The notes beneath the pieces are model-generated. The model worked only from the letters and a program-made list of their open reading frames with translations, ran no database searches and had not been told where the DNA came from. This document shows positions 1 through 12,359 of a DNA stretch of 64,000 bases, in pieces (position 1 is the first letter of the stretch; each line of letters opens with the position of its first letter). Source of the stretch: Hydractinia symbiolongicarpus (Eukaryota; Cnidaria; Hydrozoa; Anthoathecata; Hydractiniidae). Position numbers and translations under genes: made by a program. Location: NCBI RefSeq assembly GCF_029227915.1, contig NC_079882.1:10168001-10232000 (forward strand), written 5' to 3'.

Positions 1-2
1 TG

Positions 3-2292
3 GCAATAGTTGACGATCAATTAGGGAAAAATAGACTTCCCTCTGTACATCCTCATCACACTATGTTGTATCCTTTGTCACCACAACAGCGGAAAGCCAT
101 TGCTAACAGACACGGAAACCTTTGCCTTGATAAGGTAAATTTTTTAGAAATAAAAACTTGGAAAACTGTGGTAGTTTAAAAAGTTCTGTTTAATTTTTAT
201 GTTAACAAAGGAGATATTTTTTCAACTTTTAATTCTTTGTTTGCTAAAAGCTCTACAACAAAATTTTAATATCATTAGTCACTCCAGATTCCCTTGAACG
301 ATTTAGACATCAGATTTGATTCACTGCATATTTTAAATTTATTTTTAGGTAGCCTTGTTACACAAGGAACCATATACATATCCAAAAGATTTAAAAGCCA
401 GTGGTGGAAGACTCCGCATTGCATATGTTAGCAGCGACTTTTGTAATCACCCAACATCTCATCTGATGCAAAGTGTACCCGGCTTTCATGATCGCTCAAA
501 TGTTGAGGTTTGCACACTTTGTGTTTTTCTATTCTTTATTTTTTATCAATAAGTTTTGCTGTTTCGATTTGCCAGTTATACAGCCAGTTATTATTTCGCA
601 ATGATAATTGCAATCATTAATTTTGTAAGGATAAAAGCATCTTGAAATAAACCTACCTTATTCATAATAATTTTGCACAATAAAAATATATTTTCTTTTA
701 AGCAGCCATTATATTCATTTCACATTGGAAAAAAATGCCAACTTAAAACCTTAACTAAAACCTAAACTTAAAATGACATGCTTCACCTCGGCAAACCTGT
801 GATTGACGTTGGCAAATTATATTTTGTGTGATCACATCACTCCATACGCAAACAAAGGTTAAATTAAGAACGAAAATGAGGAGAAATACGTAGAAAAATT
901 TTATTTTAGGTATTTTGTTATGGGCTAACTAATGATGACAACACGAGCTTTCGAAAAAAGATTGAGTCAGAGAGTGAACATTTTGTCGACTTGACACAAT
1001 ATCCTTGCCATGGACAAGCTGCAGATAGAATCAACAGCGATGGTATACACATCTTAGTCAATATGAATGGCTACACAAAAGGTGCAAGAAATGAAATATT
1101 CGCACTACGACCAGCTCCAGTTCAGGTAATTTTTATTGTATTTATTGTTATTTTTATATAGACATGTCACAAAAATTGTTAATGCTTCAGAGCTCCTTGT
1201 CCAATTTCATTTTCTTTTTTACTCTAGGTAATGTGGCTCGGTTATCCTGGAACGTCTGGAGCTACATACATGGATTATATAATCACCGATCGCGTTACTT
1301 CTCCATTACCATATGCTGAGCATTACTCAGAGAAGTTTGGGTATATGCCACATACATTTTTTGTTGGTGACCATAAACAGATGTTTCCTCACCTCATTAA
1401 AGATGTTACTCATGAAAGAAGAAACGAAAATACTCTAGTCGCTGTATCGGAAGATTCTGATGTTTCCGTCACCACCAGTTCAGCTATTCATGATTATATT
1501 AATGAAAGAATTGAAAAAAGAAAGGAAGAAGTTGCTGGTACAAAAGATAGCGGCGAAAGAGTTCCTGAACAGATGCCTCAAATGGCCCGCGCTACTTATG
1601 GACTTCCCGATGATGCTTTTGTGTATTGTAATTATAACCAATTGTACAAAATTGATCCAGCAACGTTCGAATCATGGTGTAATATACTAAAAAATGTACC
1701 AAACAGTGTATTGTGGTTGTTACGATTTCCACAAGTTGGTGAAGCTAATGTAAAATCCAGAGCAGTAATGCATGGCGTTGCTAAAAACAGAATTATATTC
1801 TCAAATGTTGCTCCGAAAGAGGAGCATGTTCGCAGAGGACAATTAGCTGATGTTTGCTTAGATACGCCTTTATGTAACGGACATACAACTGGTATGGATA
1901 TATTGTGGGCAGGATGTCCCATGGTAACGTTACCTTTAGAAACACTTGCATCTAGAGTTGCATCGTCTCAAATGCAAGCGCTTGGTGTGCCAGAGTTAGT
2001 TGCAAAAAATCGTAAACATTATGAAGATATCGCTATCAAATTAGGTGTGGAGCCAGAATAGTAAGTACAGATACATTTCTCCTTAGATTTGTTATCCATG
2101 AATTGTTATAAACATATCTAACTATTTACTTTAAAATTTAGTTATCAAAAAATAAAGTTGAAAGTTTGGGATGGTCGTCTGCTATCTCCGTTATTTAACA
2201 CTCATAAGTATACCCTGGATCTGGAAAAAATGTTCTACAAAATGTGGAAAAGATGCGAGCAAGGACTAGCGCCAGATCATATTCTTGAATAA
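3..2292 (+). CDS. OGT: O-GlcNAc transferase (3' part of gene, 5' exons outside window)
   Basis: UDP-GlcNAc:protein O-GlcNAc transferase catalytic region; the enzyme modifies Ser/Thr of nuclear and cytosolic proteins. Five exons join in phase: 3-134, 349-507, 910-1125, 1228-2060 and 2142-2292 (stop TAA), giving about 496 residues. The sequence aligns nearly end to end with the vertebrate C-terminal half. Visible motifs are [27 protein letters not shown] (the His after Asn matches the catalytic-region His of human OGT), [26 protein letters not shown] (its Lys matches the UDP-binding Lys) and [14 protein letters not shown]. The intervening domain between the two catalytic lobes (about 1390-1580) is divergent and shorter than in vertebrates and rich in charged residues. 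The N-terminal TPR superhelix must lie upstream of the window. The gene is tail-to-tail with RANGAP1, 875 bp apart. No frame breaks are seen. Confidence 0.97.
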
Positions 2293-2316
2293 TTTTTTGT
2301 AGCAGACATGATTAGC

Positions 2317-2394
2317 AATAAATATATTTAATAATTTTAATACTTAGCAACGGTTAATGTACATAGTTATAACAAACTGCTGAGGTTCAATAAA
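2317..2394 (+). terminator. OGT polyadenylation signals
   Basis: Two AATAAA hexamers, at 2317-2322 and 2389-2394, lie 25 and 97 bp after the OGT stop codon. Both are plausible cleavage signals; the sequence alone does not say which is used. Confidence 0.6.
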
Positions 2395-3167
2395 CCTTCA
2401 TAATTTTAGTTTAGATATATTAAAATTCTTGTTGAGAACAAAAAAAAAACTGTATAATTTTTCTGAACGGTAAAATAGTTGGCTATTTGCTACTTTTAGC
2501 CTTTCTACTTTTGCACAGGAAACTTTTCTTTTTAACATGCCACAGGAGTTGTCTAGATATCTTTACTTCAATTTCATCCAACTTTTCGCTAGTTAATGTT
2601 TTTATTAATTAATTTCTCTTTTTGGTGGAATACAGGAAATTATTTTGTAAATATTAGGTTTGTGTTACATCGGGAATGTAAAAGCGATATACCGGACAAA
2701 TTTGTCCGTAAATATATTTTGTCATTATATATCACTGTTTTCTGTAATGAGGGAAAACTACAAGAATACGGATCCTAAAATCTTGCCACCCTGTGCATAA
2801 AAAATATTCACTTACTAATTTTAACCAATATTTTGAAACAATTATTATCGAGAATTGCGTTTGAAACTCAAGAAAAATTTCAGGCGAATCTACATAAAAC
2901 TTTCAGCATTCCGCGCATGCTGATTTTAATACTGGTCAGGTTATCCCAGTCTTGATGCCCAAATATTTCTGTAAGAATGAATACATTACACTAGAATGCC
3001 AAAATACCTATTGAGTTCGTATCTTTCCAGAAATTTTTGAAAATTAATTTGTCAACTTAAACATATTCTTAACTATTTTTCTGTCCGACGCTACACGGGT
3101 GGACAAGGGTGGATAAAGAAAGAGAAAGATTTAACAACTGTGCTGTATTTCCAACTATATGACAAAC
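2395..3167. other. OGT/RANGAP1 convergent spacer
   Basis: AT-rich spacer between two convergent 3' ends. The short ORF at 2596-2778 resembles nothing recognisable and has no splice context. No repeat or RNA gene is seen. Confidence 0.5.
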
Positions 3168-6100
3168 TTATTTTTGGTGAAGTTTTTGTAGAACCGTGTG
3201 TCGTTCTGTTGAACATCGATCGAGCAATGTATTAGGCCTAGAAACAAAATGATCAACTTGTAACTAAAACACAACTGTATATTTACTATAAAGTGAAACC
3301 TTCAAGATATAAGGACACATGCTTACTTCATAAAAAATGCTATAAACGTTGAGACGATATTTCTTGGGAAGTACTCTTGAGAAATGATGCTTGCAAGTCC
3401 TGTTAATGGACCTTTCAGATTATCGACTTTCTCAACTTTCACTTCAGCCTAAAAACGTATGAATAATAATTTGTAGCAATGTGTGTGGTCGTGAGAGATG
3501 GGTGAATAAAAACCTTTTACAGTATTTATGGGCGGGGAATAGATGAAAAATTGGTGGGATATGCTAACCTTCTTGCTGATTAAATCCTTCACGATGAAAA
3601 AAAAATCCTATATGTAACATTAGAAACTATTGCAGACTTCGCAGACACAAATTTAAGAAGGCGACAAAAAGTACACGATAAAGATTAGTCACCTACTTTG
3701 ATAAGCCCCATCATTATTAATAACTGATTAACCAGTTCGTCTGATGAACATCTCGAATCGGCAAGGGCTGTACCAAGTATTACATCTTAAAAACAATGAA
3801 CATTATTAGCTAGTAAAGATAAGTAATTATTGCTCAATAGACAATACAGTAGGCATTCTAACCTGCTAGTTCTTCCAAATCTCCTTGATTGTCATGAAGA
3901 GCACAACAACTCTAGTAAAAAATACAATACTACAGTAAAATGGGAACGCAAAATCTATGTGAAACGTTTATCAACACGCATTACCTCTACATATACACGT
4001 GCAACTGTTGCAGTCAATGGTAGCAGCTCCTGAAAAAAACCCGTCTTGTTCTGTCAAATTGCGTGGATGCAAGATTTGCAAAATATACCGTCCTGCGTTT
4101 ACAGATGTGTATAGATGAAATAGAACACTTAGCAAACACTAATACTTTCAAAATCATACTAAAATTAATAGAATTGTTATAATGGTTTGATTAGTGACGT
4201 TCTATCTGTTTGGTAATAATGTCTCTAAAATAGTAGTCCATGAAGTCATAAAAGCGTGAAGAAAGAAACTTCTGCGAGAGAAACTTTCGCGAATTCGCGA
4301 TTTTCGCGAAAATGTGCGAGTTTCTTCATTTGCGAAACTTTATCTCGCGAAAGTTTCCAAATTTCTTCATTCGCGAAAGTTTATCCAAAAAAATTCGCGA
4401 TTTTTTTCTCTCGCGAAAGTCTCTCCAATCAAAGTAGTAGGAATTCAGAGAAACTTATGATCATAGAAACCACTTCTTATTGTTCTATTTGAATGTCTTT
4501 GAAGCTTAGCTTAGCTACCTGTCATACATGTACCTACGTTGTACTTATTTGGAAAACATTTCTCGACATATTCTACAAACACAGAAGACACACAGGCAAA
4601 CAAATAGAAAATAACTAAACATGAAACAAAAATCACCTCTTTAACTACTGTTTGCAGTCGTTCTTTTCTTCCATTCGAAGGTATGTTACGCCAATTCACC
4701 AACGTTGGAGTACGAAAAAATGCTCTGATGTCGTCTGTTGTTGCCACCTGCGGATGAAAAGTAATGTTGTAGGTAAGCTATTACGTGTCAGAAAAAGCAA
4801 TAGGCTGCAAATACTTAAAGACATACTTCGCATATACTAATATTTACAGAAATAACTTCAGAAAATATGATGTGGTTCTTTTCTGGTACCATTTTTGTTG
4901 AGTAGAAGTGAGATTTTTCTTGCAGATATTTGTCGTAGAGCAAGAAAAGATAAAAAAATACTATCATCTTCATAAATATATTTAGTCACTTTAAAATACA
5001 CTCGTAGATTCCAAATGAATCTGTATATATGCATATGATACTATCAAAAACTGCTTTATCTCAAATATAAAATCGTATCGTATATATATATTCGAATGCC
5101 GCTTAATTCAAACTTTCCGTTATTCAAAACAAATTGCAAATAAAATAAATAACTAAAATTAACGTTTTCATTTTTATTGCATCAATGGTGGCAAAATTTC
5201 TTTTAATTGATCGATGAAATTGACATTTCCAATAAAATGAAGTTTACAAGAAATTTGGAGCCCTTGCCCATCGCCAAGCAAACAACGTTAAAAGATTTTT
5301 ATAAATGGTAGTAAAGTTGTAAAAAAGTTATTTTTAATTTTTTAATTCTTGTTTTTTCTGAACTTCCGATAATCCGAACATTCGTTAATTTGAAACAAAT
5401 AATTTAGTCACCAGCGTGTTCGAATTAACGGACGTCTACTGTATTAAAAATACGTTTATTTCTCTTGTCCTGCTCAAGGGTACCAAAATCGCACTTTCGA
5501 GCATCTTTACAGTTTCAAAATATTCTTTTCGCGTAATTTGTGCAATAAGCAGCGAGAAAAGATTACTGATACCAAAATGATTTATTATTCTTGTCGAAAT
5601 TTTATAACAAACTAATGACCTGGTTTTTACCCGCTACGTCAGAGTTCCATAAATACAAGTTTATTAATATAATAAAAACAGTCAAAAATAAAAACTACAT
5701 TATATAAACAATTAAAACATATTTTCTAAATCAGTTCTTTCGCAGATTGTTATCTATGCACAACTGAATGCGGCTTGGTGGCTTGATTCCTTCATCAAGT
5801 CGCCTAAAAAAGATTTTTTCAAAATCATTGAAATTAGGATCAAAGAGCGTGTTTTTGGTTAAGCGTTTTTGAATTTGTATCAGAAAAATATCAGACGCGA
5901 GGTAAACCTCTTTTTTAAAAACACCTCCAAACATTTCAGCTGCACATACATAACATTAGGAATTAAAAAAAAAACGTTTTACCTTTGTGGATTCACCATT
6001 TGTTTTAACAGTATCATTCGATAAATCTTTTGAAAGACCCATGCTTTTGATTTGCGACAAAAGGTCATCCGCTTCTTCCTCATCTTGCTCCACTACCTCC

Positions 6101-6582
6101 TCCTCCTCACTTTCATCCTCATCTGAATCAGGATCTTCATTGTCGTCGAAAGGAGCAAGTGTGTCTATTCGATTAATACTAGACATCACATCTTGGACTT
6201 CATCTGTAGAATCTCCAAGTTGATTGCCTTAGAAGATAATTTTACTTTTCAAAAGAGGAAGTATCAGTTGGTATATTTTAAACACCGGTGTAATATATGT
6301 ATTTCACATCTTAAAGAAATATTAAAACATAAACACCTTAGGCTTCCTAGACAGCCACAACAACAAAACTTCTTAGTTGTAGAGAGAAAGAGAGAGAGAA
6401 AGAGTCACGTAGAAATAGTACTCCCTTCCTGGTGATCACGTTATATATTGAAATAACTATTACTCACCATCAAGGTTTAGAATTTCCAACTTGTCTTTGT
6501 TTTTCATACTCTTAGCAATAGCAATTGCACCATCCCTTCGGATTTCGTTAAACGACATTATAACGTACTAAAATACATTTTA

Positions 6583-6617
<35 letters not shown>

Positions 6618-9600
6618 GGAAGCATGTATTTTCACTTTTTGGTTACACTCTTTAGCATAGAAGCTGAAGTCTATCAGAAATTAAGCATTATTAAAGAATA
6701 ATTCTAGACTATCTTTAGTAGACAGATAGATTGGGTCTGAAGAGCAAAATTTTGAGATAGGAATAACATTCCGAAAAGTAAATTTGCTGGTGCTATTTGC
6801 ATATGATCAACATTAGTTTAAAATGCTTAATATGCATAAATACTAAATATTCAAAAATAATCTTGAAAGTGTTAAAAAAAATTTAATTCTAGCAAAACAT
6901 GCTGCTATCATGCAGCAACATTGACCAACACTAAAAGCACATGTGCGCTTATTTTGAGGCTGAAATAAGAGTTTTTATAAGAATACTGAACTGATAAAGA
7001 AATGCACTATGCTTAATGCTTATAAAAAAAGTTTATTATTGTTTGATGGAAAGATTTGCTAAAAAAGGTGAATACTTAAGTCTTAAGTCAAAAGTACAGG
7101 TTGGGGCTGCGAGCTTTGCGCCCCTATATTTCAAAAGTGCAACATCAAAACCAGTCAGAATACATTCTACTATGGAATGCATCTGGTACATAAGCAAAAG
7201 AATTAAGACATTCTTTTTTGGCCATGGAATAAAAAACAAAACATGTTCGATTTCATTGCTTTAGGGGTCAAGATCGTTTGAAAATTTTGGAATCATTTAG
7301 TGAATTAAAACAAAGAGAAAGACAAAATCTTTTTCAAAACCAAAGTTGCAAATCAGCTAGGTAGTAAAATCATTTTAACAATACAAACCTTAAGATGTGG
7401 CAAATCAACAGCTAACGCAGGCGCCAAAGCAACCGCACCTTTATCTTTCAGAAGACAATCACCAACATTTAAAATTTCCAATCTTTTTAGATGTGGTACA
7501 CACTAAAAAGTATTATAACCAGTGAGAACGAAGTTGTAAAAATTAGATACCTAAAAAAGCTAACCTAAGGAAATCCGCTTTCTTAGAAAATAAAATAAAA
7601 AATATTAAAAAATAAATAAATAAGCTTGATCAATTTCAAAAAAAAAAAAAAAAAATGAATTTGCTAGAACTTATTATTTTAATTTGCAAAAAATTAATTC
7701 ATTTTTTTTTTTTGTATTTATAAATTTTTTAAAAATATCTTCCCAATCTATTCTTGACTCCAAAACTATCAAGAAAAGATTTTTATAAATACAATACTTC
7801 TTCGTGTTTGATTTCTTTACTGAATTAGATTTTTTGGTGAAAATTATTTACAAAAACGTTAGTACTTGTGAAATCTGACATTCTTTAATTCACAAATATG
7901 GCAAAAATTTTGCAAGTTTATTTCCTGCAAAAATACATTTCCCCATACTCAAAATTAAAACATGTCAGAATTTTGTGATCCTACCTGCGCAAGTGCTTTT
8001 GCACCAGATTCTGTACACGTATTATCATTTATGTTGACAACCTAAATGAAGAATAAAAATATAGTACATCTCGTACATATTTTGTAAACAACAGGAAGGA
8101 CAAAATAAAATAAAATAAATAAAATAAATCAGTGACAATACGAATCATCACCAATATGAATCATCACTAACGCGATATATGGTCAAAATAAACAAAATTT
8201 ACAGAATATATTTTGTTGACCAAATCAATTAATTACACAAGCCAACAAATCAAACATTGAGCCGAACTAAATTGTTATCTTGATTATTCAAAGCTAACAT
8301 ATCAATTAATTTCTAATCTGTCTATAGCCTTTACATGAGCATTTCATAAGATTTACTTGAAAAGAGATTACAAACCACAATAAAATTTCATTATGTTTAC
8401 ATGAGGTTTTTCATATCAGGGTTGTTTAAACCGCACATTCACCATGGCGTTATACACATGCACAACACTTTCGGGTAAATCAAGTTTACATGAACATTTT
8501 AAGGCGAAATGAAATCAACACATGAAATAAATTTTATATTGTCAGACAAGACAAGACTAGAGACTGAAATAAAATGTGTGTCTTTGTGTAAAGGCTGCCT
8601 GAACTTTTAAAGGTAAAAAAATAAAAGTTTCAAAATACCTTTAGGTTTTTGTTTTCTTGAAAAGCTGCGGCTAAGTAGGAAACACCTTCAGGACGGATGC
8701 CATTTTGGGGCATTGTTATCTCTTCCAGGCTTCCAAGAAGCTAAATAAAAACTCTTGAAGAATGAAGGATTACTGTGATAATTTTAAATAGCTTAAAACG
8801 TTTACAAAATAAAAAAATTACTTTAAATGCTTCGGATAACGCCTTTGCACCTTCATTTTCCAACCGGTTTCTTCCAGATATAAAAACTTTTAGCGCAAAA
8901 GGCTTTCCAGCTGCAACACTTGACTTGTGACATGAAATAAATGCTTCAGATAAAATCTAAATTTTAACAGACAAAAAAATTATTGCACTAGTCCTCTGTA
9001 TCATTAGCCCATTGTAAACACCTGTTACGTTATTTCGTCATCAAATTTTTCCCATCACACATATTATCAGCAATGTAAAAAACAAATTGAAGGGCAAAGG
9101 CAAAACATGGGTAATAATATAAAAAGTAGTTGTGGGCAAATAGAGAAATCTACAAGAACTTATCCAACATACAAAAATTTGTCCATCCCACTACTTGCTG
9201 CCATTTTATCGAAATTTCCCTGTCATTCTTCCATGACAAAATTTGCATCTTTAATAAATTGCGTGTTTTGCAAAACAACTTAGTTTTGATCCAGGGAAAA
9301 ACAAAATACAGGTATTATTAATAAGGAGATTGCAACAATTTTTAAACGAAGCAAGAGAAATTAGATGTAAACTTGCTTACCTTCCCACCTCCAATGCCGA
9401 GACCATTGTTGTTTAACTTCAGAGTTTGTAGACTGTAACAAGCTTCACTTATAAGCAAATTTTTAATGCCTTTAACACCATCTGGTCCAAATGCATTATC
9501 ACTTAAATCTAGTTCAGATAGACGGGCACCGGCTGTTATGATACCATTACCAAGATATTCCTAAAAATGGTTAAGGATTTTAAAAAAAAATCTGAACTAC

Positions 9601-10453
9601 AGTTGATAAGTAATAGTGACATTTTCTTCATGCTTCATGTTTAAAAACCTGTGCAATATTGTAGCTGGCCTTATTTTCTTTGCATACTCCAATATGTCAA
9701 ATTCCAAAAACTAGCTTAATTAAATGTGGAGAGTAAATCTGAACAAATATTGAGTTGCCTAGTCGATTCCTGTTAGTTTGGGAAATTTAAAGTGAAATTC
9801 AAATTGAGAAGTAGCATTATAACCACTACAGAGAACACCTGGATTACACCCTGTCAGTTGCTGTCTTTTTATTAGACAGTGGGACATTAACCATTAGGTG
9901 AAAAAAAAACAGACATGCATTTACTAAAATTGACCACTTGTCTTACCAATGATGGTGGTATTTCTGACCGCAATCTTCCTGTATACATATCACTCCATAA
10001 AGCTTTCTGCAAAAAAGGTAGGGTAAATAGTTCACAAATGTGGAGATGTAATGTAACTATTAAACTATTCCTGAATTATACAAGTTCAGAAATAGTTGAG
10101 AGTAGTCAAATAGAATACCTCAAATTCACTTTTTTCCTCCAATGCTTTTGCAATGACCTTTGCAGCTTCCAAACCAAGAGTGTTTCCTTCCAGGCGTAAA
10201 GCTTTTAAGTCCTGGAAATTTTTAATCCCATCTACAATTTCTTGGGCTAAAAAAACCATGTTATATGTGTTAAAATTTCAAAAACTTCACAGGAATTTGA
10301 ATATTTAGTATCGATTTAAGAAAAAATATATAACTTACCATCTTTGGCTGTGTCAAGTTTCAACTTTCGTCCAGCGAAACTTAATTCATTGGAACTTTTC
10401 ACATTGGTTTTTGAAAGCATGGATGCTACTTCAGATACATCAGATGCAGTCAT
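3168..10453 (-). CDS. RANGAP1: Ran GTPase-activating protein 1
   Basis: Stimulates GTP hydrolysis by Ran at the cytosolic face of the nuclear pore. Minus-strand exons, all phase-consistent: 10339-10453 (start ATG), 10119-10246, 9947-10006, 9381-9560, 8822-8956, 8639-8740, 7985-8041, 7389-7502, 6468-6567, 5983-6227, 4637-4747, 3985-4029, 3863-3911, 3697-3785, 3327-3448 and 3168-3237 (stop), about 573 residues (human 587). The N-terminal leucine-rich repeats include [37 protein letters not shown] and [11 protein letters not shown]; Arg in YTGRLR matches the family's catalytic-arginine region. The exon at 5983-6227 encodes the acidic Asp/Glu stretch. The last six exons encode the C-terminal SUMO and nuclear-pore domain, including QEYFPRNIV and KPNTLL matching the vertebrate end. 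A possible 39-nt exon (3569-3607) is left out of this model. Confidence 0.95.
3569..3607 (-). other. Candidate 39-nt cassette exon in RANGAP1
   Basis: Flanked by an AG acceptor and an AAG|GTTAGC donor. It is open in the phase shared by its neighbours and would insert 13 residues ([13 protein letters not shown]) between the exons ending MGLIK and starting AEVKV. Vertebrate RanGAP1 aligns without it, so it is either an alternative exon or chance. It lies exactly at the predicted SUMO site. Confidence 0.35.
4256..4430. repeat. TCGCGA-rich repeat patch in RANGAP1 intron
   Basis: About seven TCGCGA palindromes, mostly as CGCGAAA(G), within roughly 150 bp of otherwise AT-rich intron. The same short motif recurs near 41944, 52971, 55109, 58116, 60185 and 63608, so it probably belongs to a decayed dispersed repeat rather than to a gene-specific element. 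Confidence 0.5.
5660..5938 (-). other. Candidate alternative 3'-terminal exon of RANGAP1
   Basis: A good acceptor (TATGTGCAG) at about 5939 is followed by sequence that, in the phase of the upstream exon (5983-6227), adds 19 residues and stops. In the other phase it stays open to 5731 (about 67 residues); reaching that phase would need the weaker upstream donor ATG|GTGAAT. A minus-strand AATAAA lies at 5660-5665, about 65 nt after the 5731 stop. This would give a RanGAP lacking the C-terminal SUMO domain. I cannot tell whether it is expressed. Confidence 0.35.
6578..6617. repeat. (TTA)n microsatellite
   Basis: About 13 TTA units in a RANGAP1 intron, just upstream (in gene orientation) of the exon at 6468-6567. 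Confidence 0.9.
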
Positions 10454-12359
10454 TTTTGTCAAGTTGTTCAGCAAGATTATTGAATGTTATTTTTATTATG
10501 AATCTACTTTCTATATAACAATATTTTTATATATTTTGCAATTAATTTTTTACTAGCAAAAAGTTATTTCTAAAAAAAAGAAAAAATATAGAGGAAATAT
10601 TTACAATAATACTCAAACCTATTTATACAGTTTAAAATTTTAACATTTTGATTTGTGGTGATTCCACTCAAGTTATTTAATTTAGTTATTCTTCCCAATA
10701 TGTAACGTCTTTAGTTCTGCGATTTATTCCAAAATTCTGTAGTGTGTTTATTTTAATGTGAAACCCACTGGGGTTAGATCTAACGAATATAATGGTTTAA
10801 ATACTTGCTTACTTGCCCCATATGTAGCTAACGGTTGCTTTAAACATCTCTAAATAGCATTTTTTGCTCTTAAAGCAGACAAACTTGTACTAAATTAACA
10901 ATAAGAATCTTTGGGGGCAAGCAAACATGATAATGAATTTTTTTGTTGAAAACATTTTCCAGCCTGTCTAGTTATTTTAGAGATAGGTATATAGGTTTTT
11001 TTTCGTATATACTTAATAAATGATTACAAAAATAACAATAGATTAAATTTTGTGTTCCACTGTTATAGGGTTGCCAGCAAAAAAAGAAGCCTGGGACGAG
11101 CAAGCGAGTTTCATTTTGGCAAAAAAATGATAAACAATTAACCTTGATAGAAAATGTTGTAAAAACTATCAAAATGAGATCATACAGCACAAACATAAAT
11201 AAACGGGCAGTTTTAGTCTGTAACTTTACAACCAAAGAAATAAATGGAATCACAATCCTGATATTTACTTGCACACACATCTAAGTGATCACGTAATGCC
11301 CGATTGGCGTGCAGAAATGGAGGTAAAAATGTAAACAAAGCAAGCAGACACGGAGGAAAACGTTTAAAACAAATAAAATCCACAAAAAATGTGAGGGAAA
11401 TTTAGGTTTCAACATTTATTCACAATATGTTTTAACCATGCTGCACTGGCACAATTTTATTTCAACATTCACACAAATAAAACATGCATTCAAAGCTTGG
11501 ATTCTTTCGTGCACCGCTCTGAGCACAGCATCTATGCACATTCTTTGTTGTCCCTTTTATGTTTGTTTAGCACAGTAATATTCAGAAACAGATTAAGCAA
11601 AGTAGACATCTAATCTATGCTTTGAGAAAGCAATCTTTTAACTATAAGTTAAACCATAACATGTGCCTTAGCAAACGGTGCTTTGCATGAGCACAAATGA
11701 TGACATAAACCCTCATGAATCGAACATTTAGTCTATTTTCATTTTCCATTGACTGCTGTGTTATAGGATGCACAACATCCTATAACACAGCAGTTACTTG
11801 ATCTTTTTCTTTTTTTCACTCTGCTAGTCATGTTTTTTTCTGCACTAATGCTTTCGTTACCTCCATTTCTGGGCACGCATGTTTTTGGGATAGCGTTACA
11901 TAATGTTACATGATGCGCATGCAGGAAAAACACGGCACTATAATTGAGTGTATTGGTACCTCAACTTACTGCTGTTGTCATAGCTAGCTAGGCTGTAGCT
12001 TGGATACAATGCAGAATACTTTTTGATGTGGTACGTATATATATATTATACATCAGACAGTTGAATTGGCAAACTGGCCTAAGTTTCTCAGCAAGACTTG
12101 TTAGCTAACTTTTGAAAGTGTACTTTTGAAGCATTTCTGAGATTTTTAGAAACTTCAAGCAACAAATCCAGCAACAAAATATGAGAAAACCATAATTGAA
12201 AAAAATATATAAACTAGCAGTTTTCAAAATGAGCCACAAGTTCATTGCCCCTAAAAAAGAAAGACAAGACAGACAACAGAACAGACATTGCCAGAACATT
12301 GTCCAAGAGCATTATTTTTCGCGGTTCGACTTCGAGCACACGGCAGCCGGTTAGTAGTA
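10454..12359. other. RANGAP1 upstream region
   Basis: AT-rich spacer upstream of the RANGAP1 start codon; the 5' UTR and promoter should lie here but no clear motif is visible. A diverged inverted pair sharing AGAAATGGAGGTAA occurs near 11310 (+) and 11870 (-), and a perfect hairpin lies between them. A short minus-strand ORF (11739-11933) contains CCVIGC followed by SYNT, reminiscent of a THAP zinc finger start, but it runs through the hairpin and I do not call it a gene. Confidence 0.5.
11752..11794. repeat. Perfect 19-bp hairpin
   Basis: Arms at 11752-11770 and 11776-11794 are exact reverse complements around a 5-nt CACAA loop. The arm begins ACTGCTGTGTTATAGG. There is no T-tract or gene context to make it a terminator. 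Confidence 0.9.

Noticed and set aside
1632-1922. Minus-strand 96-residue ORF
   Set aside because: Antisense shadow of the large OGT exon.
5731-5934. Constitutive RANGAP1 exon
   Set aside because: Including it in the reading phase introduces an early stop, while skipping it joins 5983-6227 to 4637-4747 in phase with family-like sequence on both sides.
11739-11933. THAP domain gene start
   Set aside because: Only a few residues fit, the frame runs through a perfect hairpin and ends at once; kept only as a finding.
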